In this document: positions 15,570 to 24,413 of the stretch, in pieces
Layout: each line of letters opens with the position of its first letter
Position numbering within the stretch: position 1 is the first letter of the stretch
Program-made: the position numbers and the translations under genes
From: CAADGU01 sp964467705
GTDB lineage: Bacteria; Chloroflexota; Anaerolineae; Promineifilales; Promineifilaceae
Assembly (NCBI GenBank): GCA_964467705.1
Contig: CAYXUZ010000001.1
Span: 55,365 to 119,364, forward strand
Length of the DNA stretch: 64,000 nucleotides
Reading direction: 5' to 3'
The notes under the pieces: model-generated
Told to the model about the DNA's origin: nothing
Database searches by the model: none
What the model saw: only the letters and a program-made list of their open reading frames with translations

Positions 15570-17480
15570 ATGGCTGAAAACAAAAGTATGGTTGGCGAAG
15601 TGTACTATCCAGCCCCGGAAGTAATTACCCGCGCTCATATTTCTGATTACGATAAAGTCCACGCCGAAGCGTCGGCCGATCTGGCCGGTTTTTGGGGCAA
15701 AGTGGCCGCCGAAAATTATGAGTGGTACAAGCCCTGGGAAACAGTGCTGGATGATAGCAACGCCCCCTTTTATAAATGGTTTGTGGGAGCAAAGGTGAAC
15801 ATCATTCACAATGCGCTGGACAGGCACATGCGCACGGCCGTGCGCAACAAAGCCGCCCTCATCTTTGAAGGTGAACCAGGAGATGTGCGCACCTACACCT
15901 ACCAGCAGCTCAACTTCGAGGTCTGCAAATTTGCCAGCGTCCTGCGCTCCATGGGCGTCAGCAAAGGCGACCGTGTCACCATCTACATGGGGCGCATCCC
16001 CGAACTCATAATCGCCATGCTCGCCTGCGCCAAAGTCGGGGCCATGCATTCCGTCGTCTATGGTGGTTTCTCCACCGAAGCCCTCTTGGGGCGTATTGAT
16101 GACAGCAAATCTAAACTGCTTATCACCTGCGACGGCGCCTGGTTGCGTGGCAAAATTGTGGAACTCAAACAAATTGCCAACGAAGCCGTAGACCGCGCCG
16201 GCACTATCCAATCCGTCATCTGCGTCAAGCGCACCGGGCAAGAAGTGGAAATGGTTTCCGGCCGTGACTACTGGTATCACGACCTGATGAACCTGCCCAT
16301 TGCCGACCCCAAAGCGGCCACCCAGGTCATGGACGCCGAAGACCCCCTCTTCATCCTCTACACCTCCGGCACCACCGGCAAACCCAAAGCCATTTTACAC
16401 ACGCACGGCGGCTACATGGTCTGGACAAGCACCACCCTGAAATGGACATTTGACCTGAAACCCGATGATGTGTGGTGGTGTGCAGCCGACCCCGGCTGGA
16501 TTACCGGACACAGCTATATCGTCTATTCCCCGCTTGTTTTGGGGGCAACCAGTGTCATGTATGAAGGCGCGCCCACCCATCCCTACCCGGATCGCTGGTG
16601 GTCAATTGTGGCCAAGTACGGCGTCTCCATCATGTACACCGCCCCCACCGCCATTCGCGGCCTGATGCGCTTTGGCGAAAGCTGGCCCAACAAACACGAT
16701 CTCTCTTCGCTGCGTCTGCTAGGCACAGTGGGTGAACCGATCAATCCGGAAGCGTGGAAATGGTATCACCGCGTCATTGGCAAAGAACGTTGCCCGATTA
16801 TGGATACCTGGTGGCAAACGGAAACGGGCGGATTCATGATCACCCCCTTGCCCTGCGTACCCTTGAAGCCGGGGTCAGCCACCCGTGCCTTCCCCGGCGT
16901 GCAGGTGGATGTGGTGGACGAAGAAGGCGATCCCGTCGCCGCCAACGAAGAAGGCTACCTGGTGATCCAATCCCCCTGGCCGGGCATGTTACGCACCATT
17001 TACCAGGACCCGGATCGTTTCGTGCAGCAGTATTGGAGTCGCTTTGCCGAGCAGGGCTGGTATCTGCCCGGCGACAGTGCCAAGAAGGATGAGGATGGGT
17101 ATATTTGGGTGATCGGCCGTATTGATGATGTGATTAAAGTGTCCGGCTACCGTCTGGGCACGGCCGAGATTGAAAGCGCCCTGGTCAGCCATCCGGCCGT
17201 AGCCGAAGCAGCCGCCATTGGCATCCCCGACCCGAATCAAGTAAAAGGGAACATCATTAAAGCGTACTGCATCTTGAGGCAAGGGTTCGATGCCACCGAA
17301 AAGTTGGCCCACGAACTACGTGACCATGTGGGGCATGAGATGGGGCCGATTGCCAAACCGGAAACGGTGGAATTTGTGACCTCCCTCCCCAAGACACGCT
17401 CCGGCAAAATCATGCGCCGTGTCCTCAAAGCTCGCGCTTTGGGTATGGATGAAGGCGACATTTCGACGTTGGAAGAGTGA
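15570..17480 (+). CDS. acs: Acetyl-CoA synthetase (AMP-forming)
   Basis: Activates acetate to acetyl-CoA through acetyl-AMP. 636 residues, normal for Acs. Motifs: ACS N-terminal region (WGKVAAENYEWYKPWE), P-loop LYTSGTTGKPKAILHTHGG, GWITGHSYIVY, DTWWQTETGGFM, and the C-terminal KTRSGKIMRRVLKA, whose Lys is the known acetylation site in the family. ATG 15570 has GAAGGAGG 5 nt upstream; the reading to 15513 is not needed. After one ACGGCCGT near 15834 the gene has none, unlike its neighbours. It is followed by a strong hairpin and convergent TRAP genes. Confidence 0.96.
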   Translation: MAENKSMVGEVYYPAPEVITRAHISDYDKVHAEASADLAGFWGKVAAENYEWYKPWETVLDDSNAPFYKWFVGAKVNIIHNALDRHMRTAVRNKAALIFEGEPGDVRTYTYQQLNFEVCKFASVLRSMGVSKGDRVTIYMGRIPELIIAMLACAKVGAMHSVVYGGFSTEALLGRIDDSKSKLLITCDGAWLRGKIVELKQIANEAVDRAGTIQSVICVKRTGQEVEMVSGRDYWYHDLMNLPIADPKAATQVMDAEDPLFILYTSGTTGKPKAILHTHGGYMVWTSTTLKWTFDLKPDDVWWCAADPGWITGHSYIVYSPLVLGATSVMYEGAPTHPYPDRWWSIVAKYGVSIMYTAPTAIRGLMRFGESWPNKHDLSSLRLLGTVGEPINPEAWKWYHRVIGKERCPIMDTWWQTETGGFMITPLPCVPLKPGSATRAFPGVQVDVVDEEGDPVAANEEGYLVIQSPWPGMLRTIYQDPDRFVQQYWSRFAEQGWYLPGDSAKKDEDGYIWVIGRIDDVIKVSGYRLGTAEIESALVSHPAVAEAAAIGIPDPNQVKGNIIKAYCILRQGFDATEKLAHELRDHVGHEMGPIAKPETVEFVTSLPKTRSGKIMRRVLKARALGMDEGDISTLEE

Positions 17481-17488
17481 GCATTGTA

Positions 17489-17551
17489 GTGCCAGGCAAA
17501 GGGCATAACCTTTCTGGTTGACCAGAGCTATATAGCCCCTTGCCTGGCACT
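17489..17551. terminator. Long hairpin between convergent acs and TRAP genes
   Basis: Outer arms AGTGCCAGGCAA (17489-17500) and TTGCCTGGCACT (17540-17551), with an inner TCTGGT/ACCAGA hairpin. T-runs on the outside are weak. The words GCCAGGCAA/TTGCCTGGC recur at 23022-23046. Confidence 0.75.
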
Positions 17552-17555
17552 GCTT

Positions 17556-18893
17556 TTACGACGCCAGATTAACTAACCACAACACGGTGCTGGGCACCAA
17601 CATCACAATGATAAGTGCTACTGCTTGCAATCCCATAAAAGGCAGAGCACCTTTGTGAATGTCCAGCGTAGGTACTTCCGGTGGGGCCACGCTTTGCAGA
17701 TAAAACAGAGAAAAACCGACCGGTGGTGAAATGAAAGCCATATTCAGGTTAATGGCCATCATCACCGTGAACCAGACAAGATCCACCTCCAGCAAAATGG
17801 CGGCGGGGATAAAAATAGGCAGGGCAATAAAGCTGATTTCTATAAATTCCAGATTGATACCCAACAAAAAGATAGCGATATTAGCCACAATGATAAACCC
17901 CCAATAACCACCCGGTAAGCCAGTCAAGAGTTCGGTAGCAAATTGCTGCCCACCCAAGTTATCAAACACGACGCTAAACAATGTAGAGCAAAAGAGGATC
18001 ATAAGCACTAAAGATGTGATGTTGGCGGTGGAGCGGGCGGCTTGCTTGACAATCGGCCAGGTGAAATTCCGGTTCATGATAGCCAGAATACAAGCGCCAA
18101 ATGCGCCTACTGCACCCGCTTCTGTGGGTGTGGCAATGCCTGTGAAGATGCTGCCTAATACGGCGAAGATAAGGATAAGAGGGGGCACAACAGCGACGAG
18201 TGTACGGCGAGCCAATGCCCAACCTTTCAAGGTACGCGCCTCTTTAGGTAATGGTGGTGCCAGAGACGGCCGCCAGATTCCGACTAATAACACATACAGA
18301 GCGTATAATCCGGCCAGGAGCAGGCCAGGAACCAAGGCGCCCAGAAATAGATCACCGACAGGTACGCCTACTTGCTGGCTCAGAACAACCAGCACCAGAC
18401 TGGGTGGAATAAGTTGTGCGAGTGTACCGGAAGCGGTGATGACGCCGGTTGAAAGCTTGTTGTCGTAGCCATAACGTACCATGATGGGCAAAGCCAGTAG
18501 GCCCATGACAATGACGGTGGCGGCGACTACACCGGTAGCAGCCGCCAGTAATGTGCCCACGAGGACAACGGCCAATGCTAATCCCCCTGGTAAGGGTCCC
18601 ATGAGTAGCCCGATTGTTTCCAGCAGGCGTTCGGCTAAACCCGACTTCTCAAATATAGCACCCATAAAGACAAAGAATGGTATGGCCAGGAGGGTAAAAT
18701 CGGACATGGAGCCAAACCAGCGGTTGGGCATCAGCCGGAGAATGTCCAGGTCAAATGCGCCGAGTGCCAGGCCAATCGCGCCAAATACGATGGCTGTACC
18801 CGCAAATGAAAAGGCGACCGGGTAGCCGCTCAGGATAAGAAATAAGAACAACACGAACATGATGATGGCTACCCATTCAAATCCCGATCCCAT
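17556..18893 (-). CDS. dctM: TRAP transporter large permease (DctM)
   Basis: 445 residues, about 12 membrane helices, the ion-coupled channel subunit of a tripartite ATP-independent periplasmic transporter. Motifs: LLAIPFFVFMGAIFEKSGLAERL, GLLMGPLPGGLALAVVLVGTLLAAATG, TASGTLAQLIPPSLVLVVLSQQ and PTEAGAVGAFGA. ATG 18893 with GGAGAGAAG upstream; the longer frame to 18959 lacks a good site. It lies 77 bp after the small permease. The binding protein DctP is not in the window, so the substrate (often a carboxylate or amino-acid-like acid) cannot be guessed. No ACGGCCGT element is found in it. Confidence 0.94.
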   Translation of the reverse strand: MGSGFEWVAIIMFVLFLFLILSGYPVAFSFAGTAIVFGAIGLALGAFDLDILRLMPNRWFGSMSDFTLLAIPFFVFMGAIFEKSGLAERLLETIGLLMGPLPGGLALAVVLVGTLLAAATGVVAATVIVMGLLALPIMVRYGYDNKLSTGVITASGTLAQLIPPSLVLVVLSQQVGVPVGDLFLGALVPGLLLAGLYALYVLLVGIWRPSLAPPLPKEARTLKGWALARRTLVAVVPPLILIFAVLGSIFTGIATPTEAGAVGAFGACILAIMNRNFTWPIVKQAARSTANITSLVLMILFCSTLFSVVFDNLGGQQFATELLTGLPGGYWGFIIVANIAIFLLGINLEFIEISFIALPIFIPAAILLEVDLVWFTVMMAINLNMAFISPPVGFSLFYLQSVAPPEVPTLDIHKGALPFMGLQAVALIIVMLVPSTVLWLVNLAS

Positions 18894-18970
18894 ATCTTCT
18901 CTCCTCTGTTTACGATGATGTGTTGTTACCGGAGGCGCGCGGATGGAAACCGGCCACAACAGCCAATGTA

Positions 18971-19567
18971 TTATTCAATCCGCAACGGTTCTTCTCTCAC
19001 CTCAGGCGTTCGTTGCAGTTCGTCAATGTCACGCAAGACGCCATAGAGGCGGATGAGTTCAACGATGGCCTGGAGCAGCAGGGTGAAAAAGCCAACAAGA
19101 ATCATAGTTTTGATGGGCGCGCGGGGCAGGCCACTGGGGTCTGGTGACATTTCCCATGTGCCCCAGGAGCCATCGAAGCGGCGACCCCAAGAGAGCATGA
19201 CCGGATTGTAGGTGACGACCAGGCCAAGAATGCAAAAGGGAACAAGGGCGATCAGATGCCCAACAAAGTCTATGATGGCTTTGCGCTTAAGGCTTTGCTG
19301 CCCATACCAGAAATCTACCCGGACGTTGATGTCGTGTTTGAGGATGTAGGCGAAGCCGAAAAAGAAGATGAGGGAGTAGAGGTACCATTGAATTTCGATA
19401 ACGGCGTTGGAGGTGAGGCGCTGGCCAACGTATTGCCCGACATAGCGTAAGACGACGTTGGCAAAGCCGATGAAGACGGTGGGCAGGACGAGGTACATGG
19501 AAAGAGCGCCTAATCCTTCGGTTAATTTGTCAACTGAATTGGCGTAGAGCCGAAGGATGCGGATCAT
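18971..19567 (-). CDS. dctQ: TRAP transporter small permease (DctQ)
   Basis: 198 residues with four membrane helices; the usual DctQ features EIQWYLYSLIFFFGFAYILKHDINVRVDFWYGQQ are present. It supports the large permease. ATG 19567 with TGGAGG upstream. A loop between helices 3 and 4 (LSWGRRFDGSWGTWEMSPDPSGLPRAPIK) is longer than in many DctQ proteins and matches the subset that handle larger or special substrates. Co-transcribed with dctM. The nearest upstream gene is UspA, not a binding protein. Confidence 0.92.
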   Translation of the reverse strand: MIRILRLYANSVDKLTEGLGALSMYLVLPTVFIGFANVVLRYVGQYVGQRLTSNAVIEIQWYLYSLIFFFGFAYILKHDINVRVDFWYGQQSLKRKAIIDFVGHLIALVPFCILGLVVTYNPVMLSWGRRFDGSWGTWEMSPDPSGLPRAPIKTMILVGFFTLLLQAIVELIRLYGVLRDIDELQRTPEVREEPLRIE

Positions 19568-19644
19568 GGGCAGGCCTCCAGGGAAATTAGGAATTATGAA
19601 GATAGGGGGAAAGGATACTTTGTGTTAGCTGATCTGGCAATTTT

Positions 19645-20091
19645 TTAGTCATCAGGGGGGCGAATGAGCAGAACGGGGATGGTGGCACGGCCGATCACTT
19701 TTTCGGCGATGTTGCCAAACATGAGTCGTTTGAGGCCGGTGAAGCCGTGGGTGGACATGATGATGGTGTCGGCCTGTTCGGCTACGGCCGTGTCCAATAT
19801 CATCTCATGTACCGGTTCGCCCTGGCGGATGACGGCCGTGACCAAAAAACCCTCATCACGCAAAACCCGTTCTTTTTCCCGCAGGTATTCAGTGGCATCC
19901 TGCGTTTCGTGGGCTTGGGCTGCACTTTCTGCCGCAGGTATCTCCGCCCGCATTTCCCCCTCCCAATTCGAGGCTACCACATGAAGCAGCACAATTTGGC
20001 TCTGATATTGGCGGGCCAGAGACCGTGCATAGTTCAACGTCAATTCACCAAAAGGTGAGCCATCTAACGGAATGAGTAACTTTTGGAACAT
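19645..20091 (-). CDS. Universal stress protein, UspA family
   Basis: 148 residues, single Usp domain. N-terminal FQKLLIPLDGSPFGELTL and C-terminal nucleotide-binding patch STHGFTGLKRLMFGNIAEKVIG...IPVLLIRPP are diagnostic. The glycine motif ends in GN instead of the usual GS/GT, so ATP binding should be treated as probable. AGGAGG lies 8 nt before ATG 20091, which is preferred to TTG 20097. Usp genes beside TRAP permeases are a known pairing (TeaD-TeaABC), so it may regulate that transporter (inference). Confidence 0.92.
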   Translation of the reverse strand: MFQKLLIPLDGSPFGELTLNYARSLARQYQSQIVLLHVVASNWEGEMRAEIPAAESAAQAHETQDATEYLREKERVLRDEGFLVTAVIRQGEPVHEMILDTAVAEQADTIIMSTHGFTGLKRLMFGNIAEKVIGRATIPVLLIRPPDD

Positions 20092-20208
20092 GAGCAATAG
20101 CCTCCTGTGGAAATTATGAATTATGAATGAGCTTACTGAAAAATTTGCGACGGACGCGAAGGTTTCTCTATGGAAACTCTGTGCCTCAGTGGTGTTTTTT
20201 CAGGAGAC

Positions 20209-22011
20209 TCATAACAGACTCATTTGCACGTTGGTATTGATTAACCGCCACCGGTCTGTGCCTACCCGGATGGCGATTTCCTCCAACACACTGAGAATGG
20301 TCTGGTTTTCCGGCGTTTTGCCATTTTTTAGCAGCGGCATGATGTGCAGCACGATCTCATCGAAGGTCGGATACTCCCCTTCGCGCTCTTTGCGCCGCAA
20401 ATAGGAGATGAGATAGTAGCGGACACGCAGGCGTACATCTATACGCGACCTGAATTTGCTGTTCTGGCGAATGTGGAATTTCCGCGACTGTTCATCGTAA
20501 TCAAAGTTATCCACCAGAAAGGGGGAGATGTCCTGATATTCGCGGCTGAGGATGTCCAGAAAACCCAACTCCAGCCCTTTGATAATCAGTTCGTCGTTGA
20601 TCTCTTCCAGCGTGGCCCCTTCATTTTGGGCGATGATGCCTTCAATGGTTTGCATCACAATATCGGCAATATCCGCCCCCAAATCCGCCTTCATAATCGT
20701 TTTGGGATTTTTTACCTTTTTGAAGTTGATGATGAGCTGCCCGGAAAGCACCGTGAACGGGTTTTGCCGCTTTTTGTAAGAGACTTTGCCGTTCGATTGT
20801 TTGATCGCCCCCGCATATTCAAAACCCGCTTTTTCGGCCGTGTCCACAATCAGATGCCAGAACGCCGGGTCTTGGTGGGCAAACACAAAGCTCATCCAGC
20901 GGTTGAACTTGAGGACGCGGTACATCTCGCGGATGGAGTCGGCCAGCAGGTCAGAGTATTCCTCTTTGCTTTTTGCCAGTTCGCCACCTTCAATCACTTC
21001 CAGTTCGTAATCCTGAGATTGCACCGGCAAATCCAGCCAGGCGTTCCACATGATGGAGAGGTCGAGATACGGGATTTTGGCCCCGTAGGGCGGGTCGGTG
21101 TAGATGTAGTCAACCGTTTCCTTGCCAATCCGGTCTAATTGGGTGGCGCTGCCTTTGTAGATTGCGGCGTTGGTGAGGGTTTCGGTCGTAACCAGCGGTG
21201 CCAACTCTCTTTTGGCAGCTATGACCCGTTGATAACGCAATTGAAACCGCTCCATGATGTCCAGCGTGGATGGTGTAGGCGCGATACGGTAACGATAATA
21301 GCGAAATACACTGCTATCACCGCGCCCTTCAGAACGCCCTTCGGAGGCGTGGTAGGTCAGGTTAATCTGGTTCAGCAAGCCAGAAAACATGAGCAGCAGC
21401 GTCCCCCGCACCGCTTCATCTGGCACGTTTTGGATGAGATATTTCAAATAAGCCAGTTGTGCCAGTTGTTCGCGGCTAAAGAGTTCTTCAAGCAGGCGCA
21501 CATCAGAATTTTTGGGCAGAACAATCCCTTTTGGGTAAGGGTAGGTTGCCAATGCCTGGCTGATTTCGGCTTCGGTGCGGGGCGCGTGTTTCAGGAAAGA
21601 TTGTTTCACTTGCTCATAGACGGCGGCCACATCGCCCGGCCGCACCGGCATGAGCAGATTTTCTACCAGGAAGATGGAAAGGGGATTGAGGTCAATATGA
21701 ATCCCTTTGCGCCCCAATAATAACGCTTCAATCACCGTCACACCAGAACCGCCAAACGGGTCCAGCACCACATCGCCCGGTTGGGTGAAGGTCTTGATGT
21801 ATTCCTGCACCACATTCCAAACCTGTTTAGTAAAGTAGCCATGGACGCCATAATGTCGTTTGGCCGATTGTTTCTGCAAATCTTTGATTTCGCCCGGCGG
21901 TTTGATGGTGATGTAATCGAGAGCGGGGTTTTCTCTGACAACCCTTTTGTCTGTGGCCGTCGTGGGCGGGAAGGTGGTTGACCCTAGAAACTGTTGCAAC
22001 GTATCGCTCAT
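20209..22011 (-). CDS. DNA methyltransferase, N4-cytosine/N6-adenine class, solitary
   Basis: 601 residues. The SAM-binding motif I is DPFGGSGVTVIEALLLGRKG with ...IHIDLNP after it, and the catalytic motif IV is YTDPPYGAKIPYLDLS. The order is motif I then IV. A long C-terminal part (~430-600) has no motif I know and may read the target. No restriction gene is beside it: the neighbours are UspA and a protein kinase. No ACGGCCGT element lies within its 1.8 kb. It could be a regulatory or defence methyltransferase, or the modification part of a larger system not seen here. ATG 22011 lacks a clear ribosome site. Confidence 0.85.
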   Translation of the reverse strand: MSDTLQQFLGSTTFPPTTATDKRVVRENPALDYITIKPPGEIKDLQKQSAKRHYGVHGYFTKQVWNVVQEYIKTFTQPGDVVLDPFGGSGVTVIEALLLGRKGIHIDLNPLSIFLVENLLMPVRPGDVAAVYEQVKQSFLKHAPRTEAEISQALATYPYPKGIVLPKNSDVRLLEELFSREQLAQLAYLKYLIQNVPDEAVRGTLLLMFSGLLNQINLTYHASEGRSEGRGDSSVFRYYRYRIAPTPSTLDIMERFQLRYQRVIAAKRELAPLVTTETLTNAAIYKGSATQLDRIGKETVDYIYTDPPYGAKIPYLDLSIMWNAWLDLPVQSQDYELEVIEGGELAKSKEEYSDLLADSIREMYRVLKFNRWMSFVFAHQDPAFWHLIVDTAEKAGFEYAGAIKQSNGKVSYKKRQNPFTVLSGQLIINFKKVKNPKTIMKADLGADIADIVMQTIEGIIAQNEGATLEEINDELIIKGLELGFLDILSREYQDISPFLVDNFDYDEQSRKFHIRQNSKFRSRIDVRLRVRYYLISYLRRKEREGEYPTFDEIVLHIMPLLKNGKTPENQTILSVLEEIAIRVGTDRWRLINTNVQMSLL

Positions 22012-22052
22012 CAATTAACTGACAGCGTATTCGGTATACGGCCGCTTTGTGG

Positions 22053-22898
22053 CTATTCCAACAATTTGTTCAAATACCACTTACCAGAAAGCAAGCTATT
22101 GACATCTTTCGCCAGTTCCCCAGCCGTGTGGTAACGGTCGGCTCTGTCTTTGGCCAATGCCTTGTTCAAAATTTCGTCCCAGGGCAGGCGCGATTGGGGC
22201 AGAGCGGCCTGCACGCTGGGCACCGGCTCTGTCAGGTGCGCCAGAATGGTACTGACCAGGGTGTCCTTTTTGAAGGGCAGCTTGCCGGTGAGCATGAAAA
22301 ACAGCACGATGCCGAGGGAGTAGATGTCAGTACGGCCGTCTAAATCCTTCTCTCCCTGAATTTGCTCTGGACTCATATACTCCACCGTGCCAATAAACGT
22401 GTTATCGGCCGTCAGCCCGGTCGCGGCCGTACTTTTGGCGATGCCAAAATCTGACAGAAATGCCTCATTTTTGTTATCAAACAAAATGTTGGCCGGTTTT
22501 ATATCGCGGTGAATAATCCCTTTGCGGTGCGCCTCATCCAATGCCGAGGCCACCCGCTCGATAATCGGCGCAATCTCTTGCAGCTTCATCGGCCCCCGCC
22601 CAATGCGCTCTTCCAGCGTTCCCCCATTCATATAACGCATGACAATGTACGATTGATCACCCTGATTGCCAAAATCATAAATAGGCACAATGGCCGGATG
22701 CTCCAGAGTGGCAATGGTTTCCGCCTCATGCTGGAACCGGTCAAAGAAGGTGGGGTCATTTTCCATTAAAAGGGCCGACATGACTTTGATGGCAACATCG
22801 CGGCGGATAAATGGGTCATGCCCCAGATATACTGTCGCCATACCGCCCCGCCCTAACTGCTTCAAAATTTCGTAGCGTCCAATTCGTTCGGTACTCAT
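22053..22898 (-). CDS. Ser/Thr protein kinase, PknB-like, kinase domain only
   Basis: 281 residues, one Hanks-type domain: LGRGGMATVY (G-loop), VAIKVM (Lys), HRDIKPANILFDN (catalytic loop), LSDFGIAKS (DFG), and GTVEYMSPEQI (activation segment). It ends at the C-lobe with LLSGKWYLNKLLE, so there is no membrane helix or PASTA repeat and the enzyme is cytosolic. ATG 22898 with AGAGGA upstream; an open stretch to 22982 lies over a palindrome and is unlikely coding. The target is unknown. Confidence 0.93.
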   Translation of the reverse strand: MSTERIGRYEILKQLGRGGMATVYLGHDPFIRRDVAIKVMSALLMENDPTFFDRFQHEAETIATLEHPAIVPIYDFGNQGDQSYIVMRYMNGGTLEERIGRGPMKLQEIAPIIERVASALDEAHRKGIIHRDIKPANILFDNKNEAFLSDFGIAKSTAATGLTADNTFIGTVEYMSPEQIQGEKDLDGRTDIYSLGIVLFFMLTGKLPFKKDTLVSTILAHLTEPVPSVQAALPQSRLPWDEILNKALAKDRADRYHTAGELAKDVNSLLSGKWYLNKLLE

Positions 22899-22950
22899 CA
22901 CAGTCCTCTTTGACCTGATTCTAATGCATGGGAGAGGGGCAGGCAACAAA

Positions 22951-22976
22951 AGGAGGGACACGGCCGTGTCCCTCCT
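22951..22976. repeat. 26-bp perfect palindrome centred on ACGGCCGT
   Basis: Left half AGGAGGGACACGG is the exact reverse complement of the right half CCGTGTCCCTCCT. It lies about 53 bp upstream of the kinase start, downstream of nrfA. It could be a regulator binding site or a terminator stem without T-run. Confidence 0.85.
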
Positions 22977-23021
22977 CATCAAGCAGCAGTACCCGGCATT
23001 GGACTGCCCCTTGCCGGTGGC

Positions 23022-23046
23022 CCAGGCAAAATTACCCCTTGCCTGG
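23022..23046. repeat. Hairpin CCAGGCAA/TTGCCTGG downstream of nrfA
   Basis: Shares the words GGCAA...CCCCTTGCCTGG with the acs-TRAP hairpin (17489-17551). Placed 13 bp after the nrfA stop (minus strand), so a terminator or 3' stabilising hairpin is likely. Confidence 0.7.
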
Positions 23047-23058
23047 TACGATATTCAC

Positions 23059-24354
23059 CTACTTTCCAGCCTGAACCTGATAGGCAATCAGTTCGGCCTG
23101 CCGCGCCAGGTTAATAGATTCCGCCAGGATACGGGCTGATTCTTGTGGGCTGTGGAAGCCGGTGCTGTTCTCCGAAGAGACAAAGTCCCATCGCAAACTG
23201 GCCCCCCGGTGCAACAGCAACGCCTCTTCTAGTTCTGCATCCGTGGCCCCCGCCTCACGCGCGGCCACAATAGCATCAATCGCCGCGATAATCGCCTCTT
23301 CGCTCTGACGCAGCAGGCTGGCGGTTGTATCCTGAATGATCATAACTCTTTCGGCCAATTCTTCCTCTGGCCGATTGTGGCAGGTCTGGCACGATTCGCT
23401 AATGTTTTCCAATGGGCTGCGCAGCCAATGGTCAGACACCTTCACACTGCCCTCGCGCACATACGGCATGTGGCAGTCGGCACAGGAAACGCCGGAACGG
23501 GCATGAAGCCCGCTGCTCCACATTTCAAATTCGGGGTGTTGAATTTTGATCATCGGCGCGCCGGTCTCTGCGTGAGTCCAGTCAGTAAAACCATAACTAT
23601 CATAATGGGCTTCAATGTTGTCAATGCTGAGGCCCTGGCTCCAGGGGAAAGTCAGCACCTTGTTGTCGCCCAAAAAGTAATACTCCACATGGCATTGGGC
23701 GCAGACGTAGGAGCGCATCTCCTGGCGGGTGGCCTGGCTCAGGTCAATCCCGCGCTCTTCCATGGCATTGCGGAAAGCGGGGCGGGTGATGACCAGTTCC
23801 ATCGTCACCGGGTCATGGCAGTCGGCACAGGATGAGCCAAAATGCAGTTGATCTTTCAAGTCATTATAGGGTGTGTGGTTGAACTCTTCCCAGCCCATTT
23901 CGGCAATCAGGCCAGGCGCTTCAGCGGCATGGCAGTTGATGCAGGCGCCGGGCTGGTTGACGATTTGCACGCGCTCCGTGTTTTCCTGGTCAACCTGGGC
24001 GTAAAAATGGCCCCGCTCTTCGTTGTGGTCGTGGCTGAAAGCATAGCCAGCCCACAAACGAATCATGGCCGGGTAACGCTCAAGTTTGCTATAAGGTTCA
24101 GAGCCGCCATAGGGGGTCTCGCCGTAATTTTCCTCGGTGCGGGAAAATGAGTCATACTGGTTGGGGAAGTTTTGTCCCCATATGGCCGGGTCTAACTCGC
24201 CCTCAGGAATTTCCACTACTTTGAGTGGGTATTCGGCGGCTTCTTGTTTGCGCTGGGTGATGTTCATCAGCAGCGCAGCCACAACAACGGTTAAGGCGGC
24301 GGCTAATATAAAGACGACTACATAGAGCCATTTTTCTCGTGTCAGATGTTTCAT
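23059..24354 (-). CDS. nrfA: Cytochrome c552 nitrite reductase, pentaheme NrfA
   Basis: Catalyses six-electron reduction of nitrite to ammonium outside the membrane. 431 residues with an N-terminal signal anchor (EKWLYVVVFILAAALTVVVAALL). Five heme sites in order: CINCH, CADCH, CAQCH, CADCH, CQTCH. The first, which is CxxCK in E. coli NrfA, is CxxCH here. Other family marks are present: RYPAMIRLWAGYAFSHDHNEERGH, CAQCHVEYYF (active-site Tyr) and MIKIQHPEFEMWSSGLHA (Gln-His). ATG 24354 with AGAGGTG upstream. Encoded just after nrfH, as usual for the NrfHA complex. Confidence 0.95.
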   Translation of the reverse strand: MKHLTREKWLYVVVFILAAALTVVVAALLMNITQRKQEAAEYPLKVVEIPEGELDPAIWGQNFPNQYDSFSRTEENYGETPYGGSEPYSKLERYPAMIRLWAGYAFSHDHNEERGHFYAQVDQENTERVQIVNQPGACINCHAAEAPGLIAEMGWEEFNHTPYNDLKDQLHFGSSCADCHDPVTMELVITRPAFRNAMEERGIDLSQATRQEMRSYVCAQCHVEYYFLGDNKVLTFPWSQGLSIDNIEAHYDSYGFTDWTHAETGAPMIKIQHPEFEMWSSGLHARSGVSCADCHMPYVREGSVKVSDHWLRSPLENISESCQTCHNRPEEELAERVMIIQDTTASLLRQSEEAIIAAIDAIVAAREAGATDAELEEALLLHRGASLRWDFVSSENSTGFHSPQESARILAESINLARQAELIAYQVQAGK

Positions 24355-24374
24355 ATGTGCTTCACCTCTTATAA

Positions 24375-24408
24375 AAGTTCAACTTCTCAGAAGAAGTTGA
24401 ACTTTTGA
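24375..24408. repeat. Hairpin between nrfH and nrfA
   Basis: Arms AAAAGTTCAACTTCT and AGAAGTTGAACTTTT in the 59-bp gap between nrfH and nrfA. It may lower read-through and set the ratio of the two subunits. Related to the repeat at 6606. Confidence 0.8.
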
Positions 24409-24413
24409 CGGGA

